Assembly: GCA_949825045.1 (NCBI GenBank)
Contig: OX463812.1
Location: 17,355,956-17,419,955, forward strand
Direction of reading: 5' to 3'
Length of the DNA: 64,000 nucleotides
Origin: Argyresthia goedartella
Lineage: Eukaryota > Arthropoda > Insecta > Lepidoptera > Argyresthiidae
How positions within the stretch are numbered: position 1 is the first letter of the stretch; the number at the start of each line of letters is the position of its first letter. Position numbers and translations under genes: made by a program. The notes below the pieces were generated by a model. That model made no database searches. It was not told the DNA's origin and saw nothing but the letters and a program-made list of their open reading frames with translations. This document shows, one piece after another, positions 9,563-21,864 of the stretch.

Positions 9563-11054
9563 TACACACATGTCATAAGCTCTCTTTGATGTGTTCAGGA
9601 ACCGCATATTTGAATGTCATAATATGTAGAAAATTTACACATAATGGTCATAATGTTCAATATTCAGATAAGGAATGAGTTTTTACAAAGTAGTTTAACA
9701 TTATGCTGATCGTGACGTGCGGTTTTTGGACGCAGAATAGAGGGTTTATGATACGTGTGTAGATAAAATTGATTATCGTTTTATAGTTTTGTTACAGTTT
9801 TTTTATAGAATGTTTATAGATCACACTTGAAATAGAGAAATCTGAGGCAAAGACATGTAGGTAAGTACTGTATCGATAGAAATGATAGCACGCAAAGGTA
9901 AACCAAACAAAACCCGCCCATAAACTCACAGACGAAATGATCATTATTCGGTAACTCACTGTTGCAATATTTTTCTTTTTTTTATTCTATAACTACAGCA
10001 GTCCGTCCGTCTTTACTATACAGCGCATCGGCAGACTGGCAACACTGCAGTAACTCGGTGCGCAGACGCAGCAGACAAGTTAAACTGATGTTCCAATTAT
10101 TCTACATCACCGTAGTCGGCGGGCTAAATGTACGATAACCCGATTCTTTATTGTCTGATATTTTTAACTTGAACGCAATTTGTCCACTCTGCGAAGAAAG
10201 AAAATGAGCGTAGGATTTGAATGAAAGTGTTTTATTTCTTTGTCTTATTATTTGATTATAAATAAATTGAACGAGAATGAAATAACTCTATCTACATTGC
10301 CAACAAATTCAAGGTACGACCGTTTCGACTGTTTACCTGAACAAAGGATTTCAACCAAAGGGCAACCGCTAAGAAAATATTATGTATCCAAAAAAAAAAA
10401 ACACGGTAGAGGTCTTGGCCCTCTTGCCAAACATCCTTCCACAATTGGTATTCTCGATTCTCGAATTGAATCGTTTCTCGCTAAAAATACTCTTGTTTAT
10501 CTGTCACAAGTGCGTCTGATCAAGGTATTATTGTATACTTAGGTAAGGTCAGGTTCAACGGTTCCTTTACGACTTGAAATCGATATTGTTCAGATTGTAA
10601 ACCACATCGCACTATCGAGAGTGTATTAAGGCACGCACCCACGCGGGCTTCAACCACACCATTGTTTATGGTCTCTCCCTGGAGATAATTTTAGATTACA
10701 CTCTTATGATTTGTGGTTCTCGGGGACTGTGGCTGGGCAATTTTGCGAACTAATGCCCCGTATTAAATGGATATTCCGCATGTGGCTGCGGCGGAATTGG
10801 AATTAGGCGCGCATAATTTAAAATCGAAATGGATTTATTACAGTCACAGTTCATTAAAAGGATATCGAACAAGAAATTTACAAGGAAAGTAGTTATTGTT
10901 AAAAAGTCCACAGCACTTACAATTTGAGAGTAAGTTTATCAAATTCATAGGATAATGACGGACTTACATTATTTAGGACTAAACATGTGGTCCCAAGTAG
11001 CACAAAAGTTCTGTGTAACAGCATTTTTACTGTACACCTTGGACACATTAGCTG

Positions 11055-11992
11055 CTCGTTCGAAATTGACCTGTTTTAGTATTCAAGATTATGCTTTACG
11101 ATGTTTTTAACAAAGATAGATCCAGTTTATTTACTAGCCAAACCTCCTTCGTGGTCAAAAATACCATCAGCGGTTTCAAGATGAAGAAAACAAATTCAAA
11201 GTTTCTTTTTCAATTGACACTGCCACAGCCGACTGAATAAAAAACTTTGGATTTGTTTTCTCCACCTTGAAACCGCTGCTGGTAATTTTGACCACGAAGA
11301 AGGTTCGGCTAGTAAATAACCTGTATCTAGTATATTAAGTACGTCGTAAAGCATAATCTTGAGTTCCAAAACAATTCAATAACGGACGAGAAGATACTAC
11401 CACAGCCGAAAAAATAAACTTTGGATTTGTTTTCTCCACCTTGAAACCGCTGCTGGTGTGTTTGACCACGAAGGAGGTACGGCTAGTAGATAAACTGTAT
11501 CTAGCTATTTTAAGTAGGTCCTACAGCATAATCAAGAACACTATTACATGCCTATATCGAACTAGAAGACACTACCACAGCTGACTGAAAGTTAAACTTT
11601 GAATATGTGTACTCCAGCTTAAAACCACTGTGGGTGTTTTTGACCACGAAAGAGGTTTGGCTAGTAAATAGGCACAGCCTATTCTTATCTAGCTAGATTA
11701 TATAGGTCTTAACGCATAATCTAGAATACATTTGAATACCAATATCGGACTAGAAAACCACAAGTACCACAGCCAACTAACTATTGTGAGTAAAATGTCG
11801 ACATTTTAAGGTACATGGTTTTATCAACAGGCACTAGACACCATTTATATTGCCTTAAACCTATCATAAATGCCCTTAGTGTAATATGAAAAAGTACCTG
11901 CTTAATTTGGTCGCATTATATTGGCTGCTAACTGTTGGCTGCCAACTTCACACCGTTTGTTTATTTAAAGAATAATTATTAATAAGACTACG
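11055..11992. mobile_element. Rearranged, truncated foldback element (unit 1/2 junction)
   Basis: Three joined pieces: 11055-11216 is the exact reverse complement of 4825-4986; 11217-11283 matches 4634-4700 directly; from 11284 onward it follows 5235 to the foldback right terminus at 11992. The left terminus is missing. It is therefore a shuffled remnant of the foldback right arm, with one monomer flipped. Confidence 0.85.
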
Positions 11993-12706
11993 AATTTTTG
12001 TACCCTTGAACAGAATAAGAACTTTTTATTTCGTATACGCTCGCATACTCGCATCAATAGTTTTAAATTTAAGTAACTACCTTTGTTTCTCGCTAAGTGA
12101 TTTTTATAAATCTTTAGAGAAATAAAGAAAATATCAAACCTTCATTACTCGTGGCCCGACACGCACTTGGCCGGTTTTTATTTTAATGAGTTCGGAAGGT
12201 CCAAGGTGTTCCTAATTCAATTCGTTAGGCTTTCTCTAACTTTTAGGTGAGATCTACTTCGAGGGAAAAGGTGTAAGCCCCAAACGTGACGTGGGTGGGC
12301 AACATGGCCGTTCGGCGTATCCTACACTATCCTATTTAAACTTACTAATTACCTACCTGTTGACGTAAATAAAACTAAAACAAGACAATATTCAATAAAA
12401 CCGGTCAAGTGCTAGTAGGACATCGGACCCGCACATGAAGGGTTCCATACCATTGTACACGGAAAAACATAAAACGACAGTCTTTTGCACGAGTACATAT
12501 ACCTATTTGATTTTTAATAATAAAATATTCAATACTAGCTAGGACTACATTCAAGGCCGTACATCGAAACATTGAAAAATAGTTTTGTGTATGTAGTATG
12601 TAAGTATTAAACTATGTACTCAGGTTAACGAAACTCTTTGCTCATTGAAACCGGAAGTGGAGAGAAATTGAGTAACTTATTTTACAGAAATAAAATCAAA
12701 TATGAT

Positions 12707-14292
12707 TTTGCCAGAGGGAATTCATCGGGAGGAGACCGACATCTTCGGGAGTAAAGTAAAAGGCTTGAGATGCGCGCAAATACTAGACTAAATTATTATA
12801 GGAAATACTATACGCTTATATACAACTTACTACAAAACTACGTGATGAATATAAATATACCTTATCTGTGACGGTCGTCAACTTATCTTAACATTACGTG
12901 GAAATATGACTAACATAGTCGACCGGCACAGATACTCCCCCCTTTAGGGAAAAAATATACCATAACAAACTTATATCAACTGCAATAATAACTAGTAGGA
13001 TTTTTGATAAACGTAAATTAGATAGTAATTGTGCATACTTCAACTTAATCTAAAGGTAAATCTTTCACGAATTAGAAAAATAAAGGAACTACTGTTATGT
13101 GAATTCTACTTAATATTTACCTACAGGCACTTGTATCTGGCCGCACACTACATAAAATAAACTAAAAACTGGAAAACAGAAAAACACTAGGAAAATGGGG
13201 CTTCGCGGTTAGTAAACTAACCTAACCTATAACCTGGAAAAGATCCGCAGAAGAGTCGTCTGATGCAGCCGCCCATGTTTTTCAGGAATCGATGAGTCAA
13301 TTTACATCGCACGTCGTTAAAGTTGTAATCACTGTTTGTTTATAATTGCGACCGTACCTACACAAGGATGATTGTGCTGAATCAGCGTCAGCATTAAATC
13401 TGTAACCTTGGCTGTAGGCAGTCAATAATCTCGTACGTCATATGTACGTGCGTGCTCTTCACTCTTGAGTGAATATTAAGTTGTCGATAGATGAAATTTG
13501 TGTGCCTAATAACCTTGGGATTTGGCAACATAGGGCACATCTTGTACACCAATTGTTTATATATATCTCTCTTCAGTGATTTGATTATTCTTCGTGCGAT
13601 GTTCTTCCTGGATGATTTCAATATTCGTTGAATTAGGTATATCGCTGATGTTTCAATACTCTTCTGGGGGCTGGAACGGCTTCCTATGTCTTGAACTTGA
13701 AAAGCTGCTTGCTGTGAATGAATTTGCCGACGCGTTCGTTTCTGCTGGTGCGAGCTCCATTTTGATAAATCAGCAGTCAGCTGGCTATCGGTTCATTGTT
13801 CTTGCGGTATCTTGAGTTCGATGCGGGAAATCTTCAGTTGAAATTATTTATCTTGAAACCAGATTGAAAACGGACCAGAAGCCATCTGGTCCGTTTTCAA
13901 TCTGGTCCGGTCATGGCTTGCTTGATGTCGTCTTGGTAGTCGGGGCTCGGCGATCTTGGACGAAGTGCTTCTTGCTTGCACTTCTAAGGTGGCAGCACAC
14001 AGAGTTTTCTTCTCGGCTGGGTCCATGCTGCTATTACCGAAGGTTGCTGATGTTCAGAAGTCGGGTCACCACTTTGCCAGAGCCAATTATACGGATAGCG
14101 ACATCTTCGGGAGTAAAGTAAAAGGCTTGAGATGCGCGCAAATACTAGACTAAATTATTATAGGAAATACTATACGCTTATAAACAACTTACTACAAAAC
14201 TACGTGATGAATATAAATATACCTTATCTGTGACGGTCGTCAACTTATCTTAACATTACGTGGAAATATGACTAACATAGTCGACCGGCACA
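12707..14292 (-). mobile_element. Non-autonomous LTR retrotransposon, copy 2
   Basis: Same element as at 6658-8246, carried by tandem unit 2. It lacks 3 bp internally near 13131. LTRs, primer site, purine tract and hairpin (13859-13905) are all present. It arose by segmental duplication rather than a new insertion, because the flanks are duplicated too. Confidence 0.8.
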
Positions 14293-14523
14293 ATGACAAA
14301 AGCTTGATATTATTTATAATAATTCGAATGAGCAATTATTAATCATATAATCGACAAATAACTAAGCACAAAACTTAATATGTATCTGCAATTAAAAATC
14401 TTTCCTGATAAGATCGGGAGAGTCAATTTTTCACCGATCAACAAATAAAACAAAATAGCTAAGAAAATGGCCATACCAATAATTTCTTCTATGAGTACTT
14501 CTTTTAATTCTTAAAAATCGGTA

Positions 14524-14712
14524 TGTTTCATTATTTGTTGCTGTTGCGGCAACAGAAATGCACATTCTATGAAAATTTCAGCTCTCTACCTATTTCGGTT
14601 GATCCGATAGAGCCCGGTGACGGACGGACGGACGGACGGACGGACAGACAGACGGACAGCGGAGGCTTAGTACAGGGTCCCGTTTGGCACCCTTTGGGTA
14701 CGGAACCCTAAA
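14524..14712 (+). repeat. Lepidopteran-type dispersed repeat, unit 2 copy
   Basis: Duplicate of 8478-8666. It reads GGGTACGGAACCC where the first copy has GGGTACAGAACCC, so unit 1 carries a private substitution. Confidence 0.65.
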
Positions 14713-15007
14713 ATCTAAAACCCGATTACTAAATGAGCGCGGTCTAAAGAGTATGAATCTCGTAGCCACCGGGCGGTAAATCCGCTTGAAATTGAGATTG
14801 TTTTCGTACTTCAAATTGACGTTTGATTTAACAAAGCGCGATTATTGATTATTGGTGTCAGGAGCTGTCATTTCAAACGACTGTCATATCAGAAAGGTCA
14901 ATGGTACCTATGCCCACTTTTGGTCCGCTTTGTGGCGCGGCGTAGTTGGAGGCAAAGAGTTTCATTCATCTGAAGTTAATTTTAAAAAACACAACAAGTG
15001 ATCTTTC

Positions 15008-17100
15008 TACATTATTTTCCCAAAATCGGACAGTTAGGTATGTAGGTACTCAAAATATTTTTATAGATATCAAATCGTTTGTGATTCTTCCCAAAAAAAC
15101 ATAGTTCTTCATGTCTGCTTCTATTTAATGCTAACATATAAAAGACTCCGAGTTTGTATTATACGTGGACTTGGTCAGGAACTGAGACGCATAATACACT
15201 TGATATGCATAAGCATAACATGACACAAAACCACTGTATCGTTCCCTACATGTTCCCTGCTGCAACCACTGTATCGTTCCCTACATGTTCCCTGCTGCAA
15301 CCACTGTATCGTTCCCTACATGTTCCCTGCTGCATAAAAATTGAAACCCATAAGCGTTCCATTCAGTAGCTGCCTAAAGGAATGCGTGTACCTAAATAAA
15401 CATTTATTTAAGGGCAAGCCTGCACTCATGGCTGAACAACCGAACACCTCCATTACTCGTATAGTGCGTACGCCCGCGTTACATTAAAGTAGTTTATGTG
15501 ACTGATACATTATGGAGGGCATTAAAACTCGAGAGAGGCGAGTTTCATAATAATATCACTCGAGAATTTTAATGCCTAATTATGTACAGTTACATACACT
15601 AGTTTATCTACACACATGTCATAAGCTCTCTTTGATGTGTTCAGGAACCGCATATTTGAATGTCATAATATGTAGAAAATTTACACATAATGGTCATAAT
15701 GTTCAATATTCAGATAAGGAATGAGTTTTTACAAAGTAGTTTAACATTATGCTGATCGTGACGTGCGGTTTTTGGACGCAGAATAGAGGGTTTATGATAC
15801 GTGTGTAGATAAAATTGATTATCGTTTTATAGTTTTGTTACAGTTTTTTTATAGAATGTTTATAGATCACACTTGAAATAGAGAAATCTGAGGCAAAGAC
15901 ATGTAGGTAAGTACTGTATCGATAGAAATGATAGCACGCAAAGGTAAACCAAACAAAACCCGCCCATAAACTCACAGACGAAATGATCATTATTCGGTAA
16001 CTCACTGTTGCAATATTTTTCTTTTTTTTATTCTATAACTACAGCAGTCCGTCCGTCTTTACTATACAGCGCATCGGCAGACTGGCAACACTGCAGTAAC
16101 TCGGTGCGCAGACGCAGCAGACAAGTTAAACTGATGTTCCAATTATTCTACATCACCGTAGTCGGCGGGCTAAATGTACGATAACCCGATTCTTTATTGT
16201 CTGATATTTTTAACTTGAACGCAATTTGTCCACTCTGCGAAGAAAGAAAATGAGCGTAGGATTTGAATGAAAGTGTTTTATTTCTTTGTCTTATTATTTG
16301 ATTATAAATAAATTGAACGAGAATGAAATAACTCTATCTACATTGCCAACAAATTCAAGGTACGACCGTTTCGACTGTTTACCTGAACAAAGGATTTCAA
16401 CCAAAGGGCAACCGCTAAGAAAATATTATGTATCCAAAAAAAAAAAACACGGTAGAGGTCTTGGCCCTCTTGCCAAACATCCTTCCACAATTGGTATTCT
16501 CGATTCTCGAATTGAATCGTTTCTCGCTAAAAATACTCTTGTTTATCTGTCACAAGTGCGTCTGATCAAGGTATTATTGTATACTTAGGTAAGGTCAGGT
16601 TCAACGGTTCCTTTACGACTTGAAATCGATATTGTTCAGATTGTAAACCACATCGCACTATCGAGAGTGTATTAAGGCACGCACCCACGCGGGCTTCAAC
16701 CACACCATTGTTTATGGTCTCTCCCTGGAGATAATTTTAGATTACACTCTTATGATTTGTGGTTCTCGGGGACTGTGGCTGGGCAATTTTGCGAACTAAT
16801 GCCCCGTATTAAATGGATATTCCGCATGTGGCTGCGGCGGAATTGGAATTAGGCGCGCATAATTTAAAATCGAAATGGATTTATTACAGTCACAGTTCAT
16901 TAAAAGGATATCGAACAAGAAATTTACAAGGAAAGTAGTTATTGTTAAAAAGTCCACAGCACTTACAATTTGAGAGTAAGTTTATCAAATTCATAGGATA
17001 ATGACGGACTTACATTATTTAGGACTAAACATGTGGTCCCAAGTAGCACAAAAGTTCTGTGTAACAGCATTTTTACTGTACACCTTGGACACATTAGCTG
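15008..17100. other. 2.1-kb segment of unknown origin, unit 2 copy
   Basis: Duplicate of 8962-11054, including the 35-bp triplet (15229-15333) and the palindromic element (15487-15608). No gene is supported. The 100-codon frame at 16286-16588 is identical to that of unit 1. Confidence 0.6.
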
Positions 17101-18038
17101 CTCGTTCGAAATTGACCTGTTTTAGTATTCAAGATTATGCTTTACGATGTTTTTAACAAAGATAGATCCAGTTTATTTACTAGCCAAACCTCCTTCGTGG
17201 TCAAAAATACCATCAGCGGTTTCAAGATGAAGAAAACAAATTCAAAGTTTCTTTTTCAATTGACACTGCCACAGCCGACTGAATAAAAAACTTTGGATTT
17301 GTTTTCTCCACCTTGAAACCGCTGCTGGTAATTTTGACCACGAAGAAGGTTCGGCTAGTAAATAACCTGTATCTAGTATATTAAGTACGTCGTAAAGCAT
17401 AATCTTGAGTTCCAAAACAATTCAATAACGGACGAGAAGATACTACCACAGCCGAAAAAATAAACTTTGGATTTGTTTTCTCCACCTTGAAACCGCTGCT
17501 GGTGTGTTTGACCACGAAGGAGGTACGGCTAGTAGATAAACTGTATCTAGCTATTTTAAGTAGGTCCTACAGCATAATCAAGAACACTATTACATGCCTA
17601 TATCGAACTAGAAGACACTACCACAGCTGACTGAAAGTTAAACTTTGAATATGTGTACTCCAGCTTAAAACCACTGTGGGTGTTTTTGACCACGAAAGAG
17701 GTTTGGCTAGTAAATAGGCACAGCCTATTCTTATCTAGCTAGATTATATAGGTCTTAACGCATAATCTAGAATACATTTGAATACCAATATCGGACTAGA
17801 AAACCACAAGTACCACAGCCAACTAACTATTGTGAGTAAAATTTCGACATTTTAAGGTACATGGTTTTATCAACAGGCACTAGACACCATTTATATTGCC
17901 TTAAACCTATCATAAATGCCCTTAGTGTAATATGAAAAAGTACCTGCTTAATTTGGTCGCATTATATTGGCTGCTAACTGTTGGCTGCCAACTTCACACC
18001 GTTTGTTTATTTAAAGAATAATTATTAATAAGACTACG
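17100..18038. mobile_element. Rearranged, truncated foldback element (unit 2/3 junction)
   Basis: Identical arrangement to 11055-11992: one flipped monomer, a short direct piece, then the right-arm end and foldback terminus. Confidence 0.85.
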
Positions 18039-21024
18039 AATTTTTGTACCCTTGAACAGAATAAGAACTTTTTATTTCGTATACGCTCGCATACTCGCAT
18101 CAATAGTTTTAAATTTAAGTAACTACCTTTGTTTCTCGCTAAGTGATTTTTATAAATCTTTAGAGAAATAAAGAAAATATCAAACCTTCATTACTCGTGG
18201 CCCGACACGCACTTGGCCGGTTTTTATTTTAATGAGTTCGGAAGGTCCAAGGTGTTCCTAATTCAATTCGTTAGGCTTTCTCTAACTTTTAGGTGAGATC
18301 TACTTCGAGGGAAAAGGTGTAAGCCCCAAACGTGACGTGGGTGGGCAACATGGCCGTTCGGCGTATCCTACACTATCCTATTTAAACTTACTAATTACCT
18401 ACCTGTTGACGTAAATAAAACTAAAACAAGACAATATTCAATAAAACCGGTCAAGTGCTAGTAGGACATCGGACCCGCACATGAAGGGTTCCATACCATT
18501 GTACACGGAAAAACATAAAACGACAGTCTTTTGCACGAGTACATATACCTATTTGATTTTTAATAATAAAATATTCAATACTAGCTAGGACTACATTCAA
18601 GGCCGTACATCGAAACATTGAAAAATAGTTTTGTGTATGTAGTATGTAAGTATTAAACTATGTACTCAGGTTAACGAAACTCTTTGCTCATTGAAACCGG
18701 AAGTGGAGAGAAATTGAGTAACTTATTTTACAGAAATAAAATCAAATATGATTTTGCCAGAGGGAATTCATCGGGAGGAGACCGACATCTTCGGGAGTAA
18801 AGTAAAAGGCTTGAGATGCGCGCAAATACTAGACTAAATTATTATAGGAAATACTATACGCTTATATACAACTTACTACAAAACTACGTGATGAATATAA
18901 ATATACCTTATCTGTGACGGTCGTCAACTTATCTTAACATTACGTGGAAATATGACTAACATAGTCGACCGGCACAGATACTCCCCCCTTTAGGGAAAAA
19001 ATATACCATAACAAACTTATATCAACTGCAATAATAACTAGTAGGATTTTTGATAAACGTAAATTAGATAGTAATTGTGCATACTTCAACTTAATCTAAA
19101 GGTAAATCTTTCACGAATTAGAAAAATAAAGGAACTACTGTTATGTGAATTCTACTTAATATTTACCTACAGGCGTGTCTTGTATCTGGCCGCACACTAC
19201 ATAAAATAAACTAAAAACTGGAAAACAGAAAAACACTAGGAAAATGGGGCTTCGCGGTTAGTAAACTAACCTAACCTATAACCTGGAAAAGATCCGCAGA
19301 AGAGTCGTCTGATGCAGCCGCCCATGTTTTTCAGGAATCGATGAGTCAATTTACATCGCACGTCGTTAAAGTTGTAATCACTGTTTGTTTATAATTGCGA
19401 CCGTACCTACACAAGGATGATTGTGCTGAATCAGCGTCAGCATTAAATCTGTAACCTTGGCTGTAGGCAGTCAATAATCTCGTACGTCATATGTACGTGC
19501 GTGCTCTTCACTCTTGAGTGAATATTAAGTTGTCGATAGATGAAATTTGTGTGCCTAATAACCTTGGGATTTGGCAACATAGGGCACATCTTGTACACCA
19601 ATTGTTTATATATATCTCTCTTCAGTGATTTGATTATTCTTCGTGCGATGTTCTTCCTGGATGATTTCAATATTCGTTGAATTAGGTATATCGCTGATGT
19701 TTCAATACTCTTCTGGGGGCTGGAACGGCTTCCTATGTCTTGAACTTGAAAAGCTGCTTGCTGTGAATGAATTTGCCGACGCGTTCGTTTCTGCTGGTGC
19801 GAGCTCCATTTTGATAAATCAGCAGTCAGCTGGCTATCGGTTCATTGTTCTTGCGGTATCTTGAGTTCGATGCGGGAAATCTTCAGTTGAAATTATTTAT
19901 CTTGAAACCAGATTGAAAACGGACCAGAAGCCATCTGGTCCGTTTTCAATCTGGTCCGGTCATGGCTTGCTTGATGTCGTCTTGGTAGTCGGGGCTCGGC
20001 GATCTTGGACGAAGTGCTTCTTGCTTGCACTTCTAAGGTGGCAGCACACAGAGTTTTCTTCTCGGCTGGGTCCATGCTGCTATTACCGAAGGTTGCTGAT
20101 GTTCAGAAGTCGGGTCACCACTTTGCCAGAGCCAATTATACGGATAGCGACATCTTCGGGAGTAAAGTAAAAGGCTTGAGATGCGCGCAAATACTAGACT
20201 AAATTATTATAGGAAATACTATACGCTTATAAACAACTTACTACAAAACTACGTGATGAATATAAATATACCTTATCTGTGACGGTCGTCAACTTATCTT
20301 AACATTACGTGGAAATATGACTAACATAGTCGACCGGCACAATGACAAAAGCTTGATATTATTTATAATAATTCGAATGAGCAATTATTAATCATATAAT
20401 CGACAAATAACTAAGCACAAAACTTAATATGTATCTGCAATTAAAAATCTTTCCTGATAAGATCGGGAGAGTCAATTTTTCACCGATCAACAAATAAAAC
20501 AAAATAGCTAAGAAAATGGCCATACCAATAATTTCTTCTATGAGTACTTCTTTTAATTCTTAAAAATCGGTATGTTTCATTATTTGTTGCTGTTGCGGCA
20601 ACAGAAATGCACATTCTATGAAAATTTCAGCTCTCTACCTATTTCGGTTGATCCGATAGAGCCCGGTGACGGACGGACGGACGGACGGACGGACAGACAG
20701 ACGGACAGCGGAGGCTTAGTACAGGGTCCCGTTTGGCACCCTTTGGGTACGGAACCCTAAAATCTGTGTATGAATCTCGTAGCCACCGGGCGGTAAATCC
20801 GCTTGAAATTGAGATTGTTTTCGTACTTCAAATTGACGTTTGATTTAACAAAGCGCGATTATTGATTATTGGTGTCAGGAGCTGTCATTTCAAACGACTG
20901 TCATATCAGAAAGGTCAATGGTACCTATGCCCACTTTTGGTCCGCTTTGTGGCGCGGCGTAGTTGGAGGCAAAGAGTTTCATTCATCTGAAGTTAATTTT
21001 AAAAAACACAACAAGTGATCTTTC
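17330..21024 (+). repeat. Tandem unit 3 (partial)
   Basis: Follows units 1 and 2 up to GATCTTTC at 21024. There, instead of the 2.1-kb segment of units 1 and 2, it continues into AACTGCACTTGGCAC and a mariner-like element. It also lacks about 38 bp just after the repeat ending near 20761. Confidence 0.9.
18753..20341 (-). mobile_element. Non-autonomous LTR retrotransposon, copy 3
   Basis: Duplicate of 6658-8246 in tandem unit 3 with both LTRs, primer site, purine tract and hairpin (19908-19954) intact. Confidence 0.8.
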
Positions 21025-21184
21025 AACTGCACTTGGCACTGGCAAAGCTAAGTTAACCTTAAATGAGGTTAGGATGCCTTATGTTATAAGAAGCAGTATA
21101 ACTTTATAACTTCATCAACCTTCTAACGATTTGACTCCATGCAAGCAAAGCTGGCTGGAATAGAAAAATGTAGTCTTTTATATA

Positions 21185-21864
21185 TTAGGTCCTTACATAT
21201 GAAATTGGCGTTTGGCATGGGAGGAACATAAAGTCGTTTTTTTTTAAATATAATATATTTATTTAATCAAAGTATGTACCACTGCTATCTATACACTTTT
21301 GCCATCTCATAGGTAGTTCTTCGATCCCTTTACTAAAAAAAAACATTCGGACGCGCGGGAATCAATAAAATCTTTGAAGGCGGTTTGGACTGCCCCATCG
21401 TAGTTGAATTTTTTCCCTTTCAAGAAGTTATCCAAATTTCGAAGAAAATGGTAATCTGTTGGAGCAAGGTCCGGAGAGTACGGTGGATGTCTTAGACATT
21501 CCAATTGAAGCTCCTCTAATATGGTAGCCGTCTGTTGTGCAGTGTGTGGTCTAGCGTTATCATGAAGCAGCAGTGGCCTAGAGTGATTGACCAGCCTCGG
21601 TTGTTTAGCAGCTAGCTTTTCCATCGTGATTTGCAATTGCTGACAATAGACATCTGCCGTAATCGTCTGGCCAGATTTAAGAAAGCTGTAGTGAACGATA
21701 CCAGCACTAGTCTACCAAACGCTCCCAAGTAACTTTTTTGAAGTCAATTTTCGCTTGGGGCATGGTTTGGCTGGTTCGGCAGGGTTCAGCCATTGCGATG
21801 AGCGCTTCCGATTATCGTACAGGATCCACTTTTCATTACAGGTAATGATTCGATTTAAAATCCT
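21185..21864 (-). pseudogene. Mariner-like transposase, C-terminal half (copy 1)
   Basis: The left end is a mariner inverted terminal repeat, TTAGGTCCTTACATATGAAA, preceded by TA. On the minus strand the frame reads ILNRIITCNEKWILYDN, then a stop in place of a Trp codon (VW*TSAGIVHY), then LLLHDNARPHTA and HPPYSPDLAPTDYHFL: the second and third catalytic Asp regions of a D,D34D mariner. A frameshift in a T-run near 21337 separates the final GIEELPMRWQKCID segment. The ends resemble those I know from cecropia-type mariners. The N-terminal half is absent here, lost where the Crypton-like insert begins at about 21865. Clearly inactive. Confidence 0.85.

Larger units (their letters stand above)
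8962..11054. other. 2.1-kb segment of unknown origin (in units 1 and 2 only)
   Basis: Begins right after GATCTTTC, where the other units switch to the mariner-bearing sequence, and ends at the satellite junction. No recognisable domain is encoded. The 100-codon frame at 10240-10542 has no family resemblance and ends in AT-rich DNA. It holds a 35-bp triple repeat and a short palindromic element (annotated separately). Less AT-rich stretches near 10000-10130 and 10650-10820 could be captured host sequence, but nothing identifies a gene. Confidence 0.5.
5235..11283 (+). repeat. Tandem unit 1 (6049 bp)
   Basis: Direct repeat of the next unit at an offset of 6049, falling to 6046 after a 3-bp deletion (near 13131 in unit 2). 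It contains the foldback right-arm end, a 714-bp flank, the non-autonomous LTR retrotransposon, a lepidopteran-type repeat, a ~2.1-kb segment of unknown origin and a rearranged satellite junction (11055-11283). Confidence 0.9.
11284..17329 (+). repeat. Tandem unit 2 (6046 bp)
   Basis: Near-identical to unit 1. Differences seen include GGCGTGTCTTG against GGCACTTG near 13129 and a few substitutions (ATATCACAAAA against ATGACACAAAA near 15220). It ends in the same three-part satellite junction as unit 1, so that junction predates the amplification. Confidence 0.9.

Noticed and set aside
10240..10542. 100-codon frame, identical in units 1 and 2
   Set aside because: No domain, no codon or splice evidence, and identity between copies is explained by recent duplication.
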